A stretch of DNA of 64,000 nt from Pempheris klunzingeri (GCF_042242105.1 NC_092035.1:11643477-11707476), one strand, 5' to 3'; counted from the stretch's first letter, positions 49,701 to 58,972 are shown. The notes: generated by a model not told the origin, from the letters alone. Made by a program: numbers and translations.

Positions 49701-52361
49701 TGTGAGTGAAAACATAGCCTCACTGACACATAGAGTCCTGGGCTAATGGAAGTAGATGTGTGATGGTAGGGGGTCGACCAGGGCAGAGCGTCTGCTGAGT
49801 CATCAGCCCCCTCAGTGACTCAGCAGCTCCACTGCCTCTATTCCAACCACTGATATTTCTTTAATAGTAATGTCCAGTGTGTGGTTTTTCACCCACTGCC
49901 TTCTGAACGCTGGCTGAGTGACCTCAGGGAACAGGGCATCGAGCAAATGTGACACTGGGCGTCTAGATCTGAATGAAAGTTCTGCTCTGCAGTTACAGCA
50001 AAACCAGACAGGAAACCAGTTGCAGCATGCTGTTGTGGTGGTGAAACTTAAAAATCTATAGCCAGACACCGTAATTAGACTGGCTGTTTCAACGATGTGA
50101 TGAGGTACAGATATTTCCCAGCACTTTTTCACTTTAGAGTCAACATGTTGAAATATTATTGCAAAAGAAAGTATTATAGTGATGAAATGTTAGAAAGAAA
50201 AATTAACTGTGCTGCAATCTGAACTACAATGTACCAAAAATGATAACTTCCACTTCTCGATTATTTAAAAACATCATCTGCAAAACACAGTTTACATTAG
50301 AGCAAGCAACGCAGTCCATCCTCACCTGTCTTCCTCTCCCTCAGCATGCTGAGTCCTGAGGCCTGCAGCAGCAGCAGCCATGAAGGCGCTGGCCTCAGCA
50401 GACATCCCCATGTGGGCCAGTGTTCCAGCAGCACGGCCGACCTCTGCAGCCCCCTCTCCACCTGCTGCCATGCCAAGCCTGGGCAGACCCAGCAGGCCTT
50501 GGTGCTGGAGCAGAAGCTTCTGGGCGTCCTCTAGCTGGGAGGCTTTTATGGAGCTCCCTCCTCCAAGGACCGGGGCGAAGGTCGCTCCCGGGGTGAGGAG
50601 GGGCTGGAGAACAGCAGTCAGAGGCATGTAGGGGGTCCCATGGTGCACTTCTGGGACTGTGGCAGTGGAGGGGGGCTGGCCTTGTGGCTGTATGTGAGGT
50701 TGAGCTAGGAGGGTCTGTCCTGCAAAATTTGCCTGGGCAGGTGGAGCTACCTGACCTTGATGGGGCAGCGGCTGAGTAATGCTGCCCTGCTGCTGTGCCG
50801 TGACCCCTGGACCTGGTGTTAAGGAGATTCCTGTTGTAACATGCGGCAGCGGAGGCTGGACCTGGGTCTGGAAGGGAGCCGTGGGCTGGATAAAGTCTGG
50901 CTGCTGGACACCTCCCGGAGCCATGACCCCTACTTGGAGCTGTGGTGCCGCGTAACCTCCCTGGATCTGAGCCTGGTGGGGATCCACAGCATAGGGTAAC
51001 TGCTGGGGTATTACAGGGGGAGGCTGACTTAAACCTGCCTGTGGCGTTACTGTGGGGAGAGTGAGAGGAGCCACGGGTTTCTGTATATGAACCCCACCAA
51101 CAACCTCCTGGGGTGAAACATAGGTCAGAGGAGTGGTTTGGGCCAGTCCCTGTGGTGGGCTTTGCATGGCTTGTGGACTGGTGAAGTCCTGGCTCGGCTG
51201 CTGATAAGGCTGCAGCGTGTGAGGTGGCTGTACAGCAGGCATGCCCTGACTAATCCCAGCATTACCTGCCTCAGTCTCTGAGGCCACCTCTGGACCTTTT
51301 GGTGCCTCAGCTGCAGTTGGCTGAGGAATCTCCTTTTCATAATACTCTGTACACGTCCATCTTCCTTTACGGAATGGCTCAGAGTTAGTATCTAGTTTGA
51401 CCACCCTAAAACGAGAGCCAGTTTGGGTGTGCTGGGTTTGAGTGTTGGGGGCAGCAGCAGATGGGCCTGGTCCTCCTCCGACAGAAGCTACATGTCCACT
51501 TGCACTAGTGTTGTCAAATCCTGCAGGCCCAGAAGGAGGAACAGCTGCAGCAGAAACATTAGAAATGTTTCCGCTGCCCTGTAGATGAGGATCAGCGACT
51601 GTCCCACCAACAATAGGGGCTAATGGTTGGGTTGTCCCACCTGCAGGTTTAGTGTTATCCAACACTGGTGGCCTCTGAGACTGGCTAGGCCCACCTTTGG
51701 AACTCATAGCTGGACTGGAACTAGCCAAGGGAGCAATGGGAAGAGCTGGCAATGAGGGTTCACCTCCTCCCAAGCTATCAGAGTGATGATGGTGGGGTTG
51801 GCTGTGTTGCTGAGGATAATTATGATGGATGGTCCCGTTTACCATAGAGGTGTGCTGCTGGGACCCCTGAGGGATGGAATGAGGGTGAAGAGGCTCATTG
51901 GGTGACACAAGTCCAGGTGTGTCGACTCCATGGAGACTGTTCAATGTCTCATCAGAGGAGCTTCTCTCTGGCACACCTGTATCCGTGGCCCTTGATACGG
52001 ATACATCCAGCATTTCAGAGGAGGAGAGATCTTCAGTATGTGACTCATCCATATCATCATAGCTCTCTGTGTCATCTGCTAAACTGTTGTTGCCGCTCAC
52101 ATTGATCTGAGCTGAGGTGACACTTGTTATCTGGAAGCCACTCTTCTTCTTCACCTGAGCGCCAGCCGCTTGGGACTGGGCCTGGTGGTGGAGTCCGGGA
52201 GAGGAGGATCCAGCCTGGGTTGGATTGTCGTCAGCCGTGTTGACCCCACCGCCACCGGCTGCGGAGGAGGCGGACGCACCGCTGCTGCCCCTCCTGTAGT
52301 GGTAAGCAGTTTTCCTGCTCCCGCTCCCAGGCTGGTCTCCAGAAAAGTCCTGGTGGTGCAT
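32597..52361 (-). CDS. tsc22d1: TSC22 domain family protein 1, long isoform
   Basis: Three coding exons: 52361-50326, 34643-34592 and 32845-32597, giving 778 residues. The first ATG in frame is 52361 ([10 protein letters not shown]); the frame upstream has no ATG. Exon 1 carries [11 protein letters not shown] (71-81), the acidic box with [18 protein letters not shown], and later [20 protein letters not shown]. Between these and the C-terminus it is rich in Q, P, G and S. It ends GEED and joins [18 protein letters not shown], then the TSC box and leucine zipper ([20 protein letters not shown] onward, residues 697-778). All of these match human TSC22D1.1. The family forms homo- and heterodimers through the zipper and regulates transcription and TGF-beta-linked growth control; long forms are also tied to cell volume/WNK signalling. 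Intron 1 is 15.7 kb and holds two further first exons. Confidence 0.95.
33019..33285. repeat. Dispersed fish MITE-like repeat copy in the last TSC22D1 intron
   Basis: Diverged copy of a family whose ends resemble AGCTGCAACTA and its reverse. It contains the phrase GGCTTTTGGACTGT and ends with AACTAATCAAGAGCTGCA. It resembles non-autonomous hAT-like elements common in fish. The other copies are listed separately. Classification is inferred. Confidence 0.5.
33897..33945. repeat. CCT/CTT-rich simple repeat
   Basis: Polypyrimidine tract of CTC/TCC units in the last TSC22D1 intron; its complement gives a run of Glu codons in a spurious minus-strand frame. Confidence 0.9.
38160..38250 (-). promoter_or_regulatory. 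TATA/CCAAT promoter for the third TSC22D1 first exon
   Basis: On the minus strand the order is ATTGG (inverted CCAAT, 38247-38243), TTATATAA (38214-38207) and a CRE-like element one base off consensus (plus-strand TGATGTCA at 38164-38171). The predicted start would be near 38180. The TATA is palindromic, so direction is inferred from the CCAAT position and the downstream exon. Confidence 0.45.
41808..41985. repeat. Dispersed MITE-like repeat fragment
   Basis: Contains the family phrases GTCTATAGACAACTT, TTTACTATCACATAGAACAA and GAAAAATGACTGTTATTA, matching the copies at 44.1 and 48.0 kb. A diverged fragment without clear ends. Confidence 0.5.
42904..43229. mobile_element. MITE-like element with terminal inverted repeats
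   Basis: The left end reads AGGGGACATATTATGCA. The right end, read on the minus strand, is AGGAGACATATTCTGCT. These 17-base ends match at 14 positions. The interior (about 290 bp) is non-coding and A/T-rich. This is the structure of a short non-autonomous DNA transposon. A target duplication is not clear. Confidence 0.65.
44095..44245. repeat. Dispersed MITE-like repeat fragment
   Basis: Contains GAGTCCAAAACCAAATATAT, TTTACTATCACATGTAATAA and AAGAAAAGCAGAAAATTCTC, shared with the copies at 41.8 and 48.0 kb. Confidence 0.5.
48018..48319. mobile_element. MITE-like repeat, near-complete copy
   Basis: Starts AGAGCTGCAAGTATAAGTTG and ends with AGTTGCAGCACT, giving imperfect terminal inverted repeats. 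The interior has GGGTTTTGGACTGTTGAAAT and GATTAATTGATAAT. It resembles hAT-like non-autonomous elements abundant in fish. The family name is inferred. Confidence 0.6.
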
Positions 52362-53160
52362 CTTTACTGTCAGGAAGTTGCTAAAGGCCAAGAAGTGGCT
52401 GACGGCTGTTTGCGCTACCTACTAGCTAACAGATGCTAGCTAGCTGGGTCAGCTGCAGTACCGCGATACTAACGAGCCATAAGTGAGAAGTCAGATGATT
52501 TATGTCCTTTAAAAACCAAGTTCAACGATCCAGGCTGTAGTGAGGCAGAAACGCTGGCTTACAAGCGGCGTCCCTCTTCTTAATACGAGTATCAATCAAA
52601 CTCAAGAAGGATAAAAACACTTGATTCAATTTAGCAAATACAAAAAACAAAGAATGCAATATTCAGTTAGCCGTGCGTTAGCTTAAAGCTGTGTTGGGTC
52701 GCCAGTAGCGATTAGCAACGCTTTTAAAACTTGTACATCTTCACAACTAATAACGATTATTTTGCTGATATTAGTGTCACAATTAAGTACGCAGAAGCAA
52801 GTCTAGTCCTGAATAGTTAAAGTGCACTCAGGCGCTCTTCAAAGTGTGGAAGCCTCTTAGCTGGCCGGCGTATGTCGCAGGAAATCGGTCGTCGCATCCA
52901 TTCCGCTCCCGGACGTCGACTCTCCGTCTTCCCTGTAACAGAAAACGAGCCTGGCGAAGAATAAACTCCGTCTGTAGACAACGGTGTCTAAATAAAATCC
53001 GTCTTAGTAGTGTTAAAAGTGTTCGTTAAGTCCATTTCGATGTAAGTAGCCGAGTCCGTGTTTGCTGTATCATTGTCGGTGAGCAGCAGTAGCAGCTAAC
53101 GGGCTGTCAGTCTCAGTCGAGGTAGGTGGAATGCAAACACTGCGACTGCGCATGCGCATT
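52362..53160 (-). promoter_or_regulatory. TSC22D1 long-isoform 5' UTR and promoter
   Basis: Upstream of the long-form ATG the sequence is moderately GC-rich. A perfect palindromic NRF1 site TGCGCATGCGCA lies at 53147-53158. No TATA box is seen. The start site is probably between about 52900 and 53130. Motif seen; start site inferred. Confidence 0.5.
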
Positions 53161-55080
53161 TCTTTAGATTTTTTTTTTTTTCACACTGGTGTAACGTTCA
53201 GGTTTAGCTCTAAAATCGGAATGTACATATTCAACTTAATCAGTTTGAGGTTTTTCTTCTAAAGGTCGACTTATTCAGACATTAATTGTTTTCGCAGCTG
53301 AACAAAACATTTAGACAAGTCTAATGAGAGAAAATTTAACATTTGAGAAACTATTAACTATTATAAACACTTTAACCCCATGGTCCACGGTCTTAAAGTC
53401 CAATTTACAACATTTCGTAAGTCTGTGAAGGCAGCATTGGTCTATGGGTTATGTTTATTTATTTTCTTGGGACCCCACTGTCAGGGAAGTGCTACTATAA
53501 GCAAGCTGAATGAACGATACAGCAATGAATAATGGCTTTGAAGCTGCTCAAAGCATTTGTATTTTCCTTTTTGCCCATTATGTAGTTAATATTTAACAAA
53601 TGAGATTATTACAAATAGAATAAATAAAAATTAAAGTACAATTATTAATGTTTGCCCCAAACACTACACAGTGCAGTATACTACATTTTAGAAAAGTTTT
53701 TTTCTGTACTCTAATAACCTTTTGACTGACTGGATGACTAGCGTATCATTAGTGACAATGTTTCATGCAAAACAAGTCATGACACAAAGATATAGTTGAA
53801 CCATATCCTCATATAGGACCAGCTTGTTCTGACTGTTGGGTAAAATTCAGCCAGAGACTAGGGCCTCTATACAAAGATCTTACACAATCAATCACATTTG
53901 GATGTACCTGACTTTGTGTTGTGCCTGCCTGCCTTCTGCCGACAGATTCTCACATTAATATATAACAGCGGGTGTGACTGATGTGCGAGCAGAGTATAGA
54001 GAGTTGGCACACGTTTGTCAGAGCACTTCAAACATGTCAGCATCACGGCTATTCATAAACACATCACGTGCAACTGAAAGGGAGGGCGGGCTGTGGGAAA
54101 GTTCCACTCTGAAGTCTGATCCAAAGGTTGCGTAATGTTGAAACCGCAGAAAGTAAACAGAGAGACGTGAGCCATGCTTTCTGTAAACGACAGACCTGGG
54201 CATCAAGACTGTTCCTGGATAGCCTCAGTTTCATATAACATTAAAAAAACATAAAAATCTCATAATCACAGGGCATTTTGCTCTTGATTAATGGTGATTT
54301 AATTCTCAATGCAGAAAAAATATTACACGAATGACAAAAGGCGTCTATTGTGAGAAAATGTCATACAAACAACTAGTGGAAAAACCCAGAACACCTGACA
54401 ATATAGTGCAATTTACTGCAGCAAACTATCTGTTAAAGTAGATTTTATGCAGAATTGTCCAGTTTGTGTCAGTTCAAGTTCAATATAATATGTGAAGCCA
54501 AAGTTGCATTGCATGGTGCATTGTTGGCAAGTACCATGTTTTATGTGTTTCATCGACATTCACTTATAAATACATTCAAATTGAATATTCTATTTTGCTG
54601 TAAATGCCACTTTTCAAGCCCTTGGGAGGGTTTTTAGGCAATTCTCCTTCATATGCATTTAGACATCATATATTGTATATTTTTAAAGATTCTTTATATG
54701 TGAATAAAGAAAAAAGGAGTTGAAAGTTGTCAGTGGGTTGGTTGTATTACATTATATGGCAAGGTGTTCCTGTTATTTTGTCCACAAACTAAAATACCAC
54801 TTTTAACTGTTTAAAACTCCTTACAATGACAGCAATCACTGCAGGTCCATAAAGGAATATGACACTGAGCCGACAGAAGAAGACAAGAACACCTCAAGCT
54901 ACAATGAGCTCTTTATGATCTCAGTGGTGACCTTTACTTTTATAACCAATTTTGCAACAAAGGAGGGAAATGTTCTTCAAATCCTGATTCAGATTCAGAG
55001 GTTAAACATGCAAAAACTATATTCTGTAGATTCTAAAAGATAACAGATATTTTAAAAAAACAGCCTCTTTGGTCCATTGT
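53161..55080. other. Intergenic AT-rich sequence
   Basis: Nothing recognised apart from a T-run near 53168-53180. Confidence 0.5.
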
Positions 55081-55199
55081 AGCTTTCTGTGTCCTGTCAC
55101 TCATGTGAAACTGTTCCATGTGAAACTGAGGATTCAGATTTGACTAAATCTGTAAAGGTGTCTGCCGGCAGGACACAGGCCATACCTTTGCAGACTCAA

Positions 55200-55595
55200 A
55201 ATATTCAACGCCTTATGCTGCTGGTGTTGTCTGGTGTGAAAACTGAGGCATATCTCGATGATGTGGTTGTCTACTCTGTTGACTGGCCTTCGCATATGGA
55301 AACCTTGACCACTGTGTTTCGGTGCCTGCAAGACGCTTCGCTCGCCTTAAATCTTGCCAAATGCAAGTTTGCCATGGCCACCATCACCTAGCAAGAAGGT
55401 TGGTCAGGGTCAAGTGCGGCCAATAGATTCAAAAATAACCGCTGTTGCTGAGTTCCCTGCTCCCACCACCAAATGGGAGTTGCGTCGCTTTCTTGGCTGG
55501 TTAGCTGGTTATTATGGAGGATTTAGTCATAACTTTGCTTCGATTGTGTCTCCTCCCGTGTTGCTAGCCCCCAACGTCTTCAGGCCACAGGGGTA
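55200..55595 (+). pseudogene. Decayed Ty3/Gypsy-like reverse transcriptase fragment
   Basis: The first frame (to 55391) carries TEAYLDDVVVYSVDWPSHME, with the YLDD catalytic motif, then LNLAKCKFA. After a frame change near 55385 the second frame reads VGQGQVRPID...PAPTTKWELRRFLGW and GYYGGFSHNFASIVSPP, the palm/thumb continuation of Ty3/Gypsy elements. Roughly 130 codons remain, without other domains or LTRs. It is a relic. Confidence 0.8.
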
Positions 55596-55649
55596 GACTT
55601 TAGGAAAACCTGGTTTGGTGACACCAGAGCCGGCTCTACCCATAATGGT

Positions 55650-55700
55650 GGCCCCATGTGAGGCACAAACTCAAAACCCTCAGATTATGAGACTGACGTG
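55650..55700 (-). pseudogene. tRNA-Met relic
   Basis: The plus strand shows GCCCCATGTGAGGCACAAAC, then CTCAGATTATGAGACTGACG, the complement of the acceptor/T-arm and anticodon arm of tRNA-Met(CAT), with several changes. The D-arm and 5' acceptor half are gone. Confidence 0.75.
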
Positions 55701-56290
55701 CAGGAAACTGTGCCAACGAAGCCCATAACAATTACAAATGATGGTTCTTCGGACACATACACTTCAACACTGGGTTGTTTCAGTCTGAGCTCTGTCACCT
55801 TTCCACCAAGGTCTGTACACAAGGACTCTGCCTGTCTCACTGTGTCCCCCTTGTCACAGGAACCAGGGACACCAGCTGGAGGAGGACCATCTGAAGGAGT
55901 CTGCAGTTCTCCACCACACAGTCCCGCCTGGAGGTTGAGCTGTGTGTCCTGGGTGTTGCGTCACAGGATGGTGGTGACAGCCCTTTCGTCATCAGGAGTG
56001 AGACTCAGTTTCACTCTGACCTTTCTGTGGCAGCAACTCAGGAGGAGCAGGACAAATCCAGCCAGTGCTGCACAGTCCTGTGCAGGCCACTTGCTGCCCT
56101 CTGCTGGGCGTCTAAGACACCACAGCAGTGGATGAACCTCAGCATCAGATTCCTGTCAACAAGGAAAATGATCCAAACTTAATGGTATTACCACATTATG
56201 TAATTGATTGGTCATAAATATTCCAAATGAAAGACAACTCAAATAATTTTTATTGAAAAATATTTCTGTTAAGAACTCCCTATTTTAGAC
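55701..56290. other. Unassigned sequence left of the tRNA array
   Basis: The plus-strand frame 55698-56135 is open but has no recognised similarity. The minus strand also has coding-like stretches (near 55900-56100) that are broken by stops and match nothing I can name. It may be an old repeat. A CTCF-like motif lies at 56093-56111 on the minus strand. Confidence 0.4.
56093..56111 (-). promoter_or_regulatory. CTCF-like motif
   Basis: The minus strand reads CGCCCAGCAGAGGGCAGCA, matching 18 of 19 positions of the CTCF consensus YGRCCASYAGRKGGCRSYV as I remember it. It sits just left of the tRNA array. Binding is inferred. Confidence 0.45.
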
Positions 56291-56299
56291 ATGTTTCAG

Positions 56300-56352
56300 G
56301 CCTCGTTGGCGCAGTAGGCAGCGCATCAGTCTCATAATCTGAAGGTTGTGAG
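56300..56352 (+). pseudogene. Truncated tRNA-Met(CAT)
   Basis: Matches the first 53 bases of the array tRNA-Met, including the CTCATAA anticodon loop, with two changes (GCGCATC for GCGCGTC and GGTTGTG for GGTCGTG). It breaks off before the T-loop. Confidence 0.85.
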
Positions 56353-56354
56353 CC

Positions 56355-56590
56355 TTTCAGAGTAGTCCCATACATCTGTCTGGTTGTCTGAGTTGGGTTT
56401 AGCGGAATCTACCCAACAGCCCCCCTGGTTAAAAAAATAAGGTAGGGAAAGGACAGCTTCTGTGCAAACTGGGCAAACCAACCTGTCCTTCAACAGGTTC
56501 GATTCTGCCCAGCCACCCTTCCCCCCAGCTTGTCGTCTTCCTCTTACACACTGAACTGTCACCAGTCCACTCCTCCCCCCATCCCCCTCT
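56355..56590. repeat. Left inverted-repeat arm flanking the tRNA array
   Basis: Runs from AGAGTAGTCCCATACATCTG to CACCAGTCCACTCCTCCCCC. The reverse complement of 58973-59165 matches most of it, except for an extra block near 56450-56520. It reads as the 5' untranslated part of a LINE, since LINE-like sequence follows. Confidence 0.75.
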
Positions 56591-56870
56591 CCTTAAAAGG
56601 TGACCAGGTGAGAAGGGAGCGCAGGAACATCAAGGCGAGAGAGGCCTCCTGGTGGTATAGCAGGTCTGTGCAGGCTAGCTGCTAGCCTTGCCCTGATGCC
56701 TCCACGCTTACCCCGCTTCTGCTTTCTCACAGTCCGGAGAGACACATTCAACCACCGATCCATTGTTTACAGTCGGGATCAGCTGTCAGCTCTGAGCCAC
56801 ACAACACTTCTCGGCGAGGAAATGCTTCAGAGCGACAATAGTAGTAATATACTTATCTCTTCTCTTCTGT
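56591..56870 (+). mobile_element. LINE 5' fragment (truncated)
   Basis: Plus-strand reading includes FLTVRRDTFNHRSIVYSRDQ, of the kind found just upstream of the endonuclease domain in fish LINEs. It stops before the domain. The family assignment is tentative. Confidence 0.45.
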
Positions 56871-56938
56871 TATCATAAGTTTGTGCATGTCATGGGTGCA
56901 GCCACTGGCCGACAAGGTCATGTGACAAGGTCATGTGA

Positions 56939-57009
56939 GCATTGGTGGTTCAGTGGTAGAATTCTCGCCTGCCACGCGGGAGGCCCGGGTTCGATTCCCG
57001 GCCAATGCA
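56939..57009 (+). tRNA. tRNA-Gly(GCC), array copy 1
   Basis: 71 bases with an intact cloverleaf: acceptor GCATTGG pairs with CCAATGC, anticodon GCC in CTGCCAC, A box TGGTTCAGTGG, B box GGTTCGATTCC. A TTTT terminator lies within 20 bases. Confidence 0.97.
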
Positions 57010-57108
57010 AGTTCTACTTTTGGAGTAGTACTGTCAAGGTTTTATACTGTAATTTTTCAAATGCTTCTGTTTGCGTTCGTAAAATGGTCGATTTTACTCA
57101 CTTTTCAG

Positions 57109-57173
57109 GCCTCGTTGGCGCAGTAGGCAGCGCGTCAGTCGTGAGTTCGTGAGTTCGAGCCTCACACGGGGCA
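57109..57173 (+). pseudogene. tRNA-Met without anticodon arm
   Basis: Both acceptor strands and the T-arm are intact, but the anticodon loop and 3' stem are replaced by a short duplication (GTGAGTTCGTGAGTTCGAG), giving 65 instead of 73 bases. It cannot act as tRNA-Met. Confidence 0.93.
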
Positions 57174-57285
57174 GAGGTTTTGTCACTATGGAAGTTCACC
57201 TGGTAACATTGGTAATTTGTCTCTTGCTTGTTCGTGTCATGGGTGCAGCGATTGGTCGATAAGGTCACAAACCAAGGTCATGTGA

Positions 57286-57356
57286 GCATTGGTGGTTCAG
57301 TGGTAGAATTCTCGCCTGCCACGCGGGAGGCCCGGGTTCGATTCCCGGCCAATGCA
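57286..57356 (+). tRNA. tRNA-Gly(GCC), array copy 2
   Basis: Identical to copy 1; starts 347 bases after it because the intervening tRNA-Met is 8 bases short. Confidence 0.97.
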
Positions 57357-57455
57357 AATTCTGCTTTTGGAGTAGTACTGACAAGGTTTTATACTGTAAT
57401 TTTTCGAATGCTTCTGTTTGCGTTCGTAAAATGGCCTATTTTACACACTTGTCAG

Positions 57456-57528
57456 GCCTCGTTGGCGCAGTAGGCAGCGCGTCAGTCTCATAATCTGAAG
57501 GTCGTGAGTTCGAGCCTCACACGGGGCA
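57456..57528 (+). tRNA. tRNA-Met(CAT) elongator, array copy
   Basis: 73 bases; acceptor GCCTCGT/ACGGGGC, anticodon loop CTCATAA, T-loop GTTCGAG. The sequence is that of vertebrate elongator tRNA-Met, not initiator. TTTT follows. Confidence 0.97.
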
Positions 57529-57640
57529 GAGGTTTTGTCACTATGGAAGTTCACCTGGTAACATTGGTAATTTGTCTCTTGCTTGTTCGTGTCATGGGTG
57601 CAGCGATTGGTCGATAAGGTCACAATCCAAAGTCATGTGA

Positions 57641-57711
57641 GCATTGGTGGTTCAGTGGTAGAATTCTCGCCTGCCACGCGGGAGGCCCGGGTTCGATTCC
57701 CGGCCAATGCA
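57641..57711 (+). tRNA. tRNA-Gly(GCC), array copy 3
   Basis: Same 71-base gene; 355 bases after copy 2. Confidence 0.97.
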
Positions 57712-57810
57712 AATTCTGCTTTTGGAGTAGTACTGACAAGGTTTTATACTGTAATTTTTCGAATGCTTCTGTTTGCGTTCGTAAAATGGCCTATTTTACA
57801 CACTTTCCAG

Positions 57811-57883
57811 GCCTCGTTGGCGCAGTAGGCAGCGCGTCAGTCTCATAATCTGAAGGTCGTGAGTTCGAGCCTCACACGGGGCA
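57811..57883 (+). tRNA. tRNA-Met(CAT) elongator, array copy
   Basis: Same 73-base gene with CTCATAA loop; 355 bases after the previous intact tRNA-Met. Confidence 0.97.
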
Positions 57884-57995
57884 GAGGTTTTGTCACTATG
57901 GAAGTTCACCTGGTAACATTGGTAATTTGTCTCTTGCTTGTTCGTGTCATGGGTGCAGGGATTGGTCGATAAGGTCACAAACCAAACTCATGTGA

Positions 57996-58066
57996 GCATT
58001 GGTGGTTCAGTGGTAGAATTCTCGCCTGCCACGCGGGAGGCCCGGGTTCGATTCCCGGCCAATGCA
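57996..58066 (+). tRNA. tRNA-Gly(GCC), array copy 4
   Basis: Same 71-base gene; 355 bases after copy 3. Confidence 0.97.
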
Positions 58067-58165
58067 AATTCTGCTTTTGGAGTAGTACTGACAAGGTTTT
58101 ATACTGTAATTTTTCGAATGCTTCTGTTTGCGTTCGTAAAATGGCCTATTTTTCACACTTTCCAG

Positions 58166-58238
58166 GCCTCGTTGGCGCAGTAGGCAGCGCGTCAGTCTCA
58201 TAATCTGAAGGTCGTGAGTTCGAGCCTCACACGGGGCA
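58166..58238 (+). tRNA. tRNA-Met(CAT) elongator, array copy
   Basis: Same 73-base gene with CTCATAA loop. Confidence 0.97.
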
Positions 58239-58350
58239 GAGGTTTTGTCACTATGGAAGTTCACCTGGTAACATTGGTAATTTGTCTCTTGCTTGTTCGT
58301 GTCATGGGTGCAGCGATTGGTCGATAAGGTCACAATCCAAAGTCATGTGA

Positions 58351-58421
58351 GCATTGGTGGTTCAGTGGTAGAATTCTCGCCTGCCACGCGGGAGGCCCGG
58401 GTTCGATTCCCGGCCAATGCA
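58351..58421 (+). tRNA. tRNA-Gly(GCC), array copy 5
   Basis: Same 71-base gene; last intact Gly copy of the array. Confidence 0.97.
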
Positions 58422-58520
58422 AATTCTACTTTTGGAGTAGTACTGACAAGGTTTTATACTGTAATTTTTCAAATGCTTCTGTTTGCGTTCGTAACATGGT
58501 CTATTTTACTCACTTTACAA

Positions 58521-58593
58521 GCCTCGTTGGCGCAGTAGGCAGCGCGTCAGTCTCATGATCTGAAGGTCGTGAGTTCGAGCCTCACACGGGGCA
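58521..58593 (+). tRNA. tRNA-Met(CAT) with G37
   Basis: Full-length gene, but the anticodon loop is CTCATGA instead of CTCATAA, so the base 3' to the anticodon (position 37) is G rather than A. The preceding base is also A rather than G (ACAAGCC for CCAGGCC). The rest is unchanged. Confidence 0.9.
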
Positions 58594-58705
58594 GAGGTTT
58601 TGTCACTATGGAAGTTCACCTGGTAACATTGGTAATTTGTCTCTTGCTTGTTCGTGTCATGGGTGCAGCGATTGGTCGATAAGGTCACAAACCAAGGTCA
58701 TGTGA

Positions 58706-58747
58706 GCATTGGTGGTTCAGTGGTAGAATTCTCGCCTGCCACGCGGG
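58706..58747 (+). pseudogene. tRNA-Gly truncated at an inversion junction
   Basis: The first 42 bases match tRNA-Gly, up to the anticodon 3' stem (CACGCGGG). The sequence then switches to the reverse complement of the array spacer. No T-arm, so no B box. Confidence 0.93.
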
Positions 58748-58825
58748 CCTCAGACATGTCTAAAATAGACCATTTTTCAGAAACAAACAGAAGCATTCGA
58801 AAAATTACAGTATAAAACCTTGACA
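58748..58825 (-). repeat. Inverted copy of the tRNA-array spacer
   Basis: Reverse complement of the Gly-to-Met spacer: on the minus strand it reads GTCAAGGTTTTATACTGTAA, then ATGCTTCTGTTTG. The end next to the tRNA has GACATGTCTGAGG, also found left of the array near 56288-56300 as GACATGTTTCAGG. Confidence 0.85.
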
Positions 58826-58930
58826 GCGCCGTTAGCTCTTCCATCGTATTGGGGAGAGAGCTTACGTTCCCCGTGATGACAGACGGTTTACACGATTTAT
58901 ACGGTCTTATGGGCTCCCTGCGCTTCACAC
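58826..58930 (-). mobile_element. LINE endonuclease 5' fragment
   Basis: On the minus strand it encodes PSVITGNVSSLPNTMEELTA, the start of the endonuclease domain, similar to [15 protein letters not shown] in the MTRF1-intron LINE. It ends abruptly at the array spacer. Confidence 0.7.
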
Positions 58931-58972
58931 CTACTCTGCAACCCCTCTTCCTTCTACTTATCTCAGCGAAGG

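Larger units (their letters stand above)
34644..50325 (-). other. TSC22D1 large intron 1, contents
   Basis: 15.7 kb between the long first exon and the first shared exon. It holds the two alternative first exons and their promoters (35.0-35.6 and 37.7-38.25 kb), a (TG)n near 40941-40959, a MITE-like element at 42904-43229, several copies of the hAT-like dispersed repeat (36.45, 41.8, 44.1 and 48.0 kb), and otherwise AT-rich sequence. No other exon was recognised. Confidence 0.6.

Noticed and set aside
52362-52391. TSC22D1 start ten codons earlier
   Set aside because: That frame opens with TTG, not ATG; the first ATG at 52361 matches the MH start of the human protein.
50346-52439. Plus-strand frames opposite the TSC22D1 long exon
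   Set aside because: Shadows of the Q/P/G/S-rich coding exon.
56476-56515. T-arm-like sequence CAGGTTCGATTCTGCCCAGCCA suggesting another tRNA
   Set aside because: The stem around the loop does not pair fully, and no D-arm or anticodon arm fits upstream.
56935-58538. Repeated 81-codon frames such as MFVSWVQRLVDKV
   Set aside because: They read through tRNA genes and array spacers.
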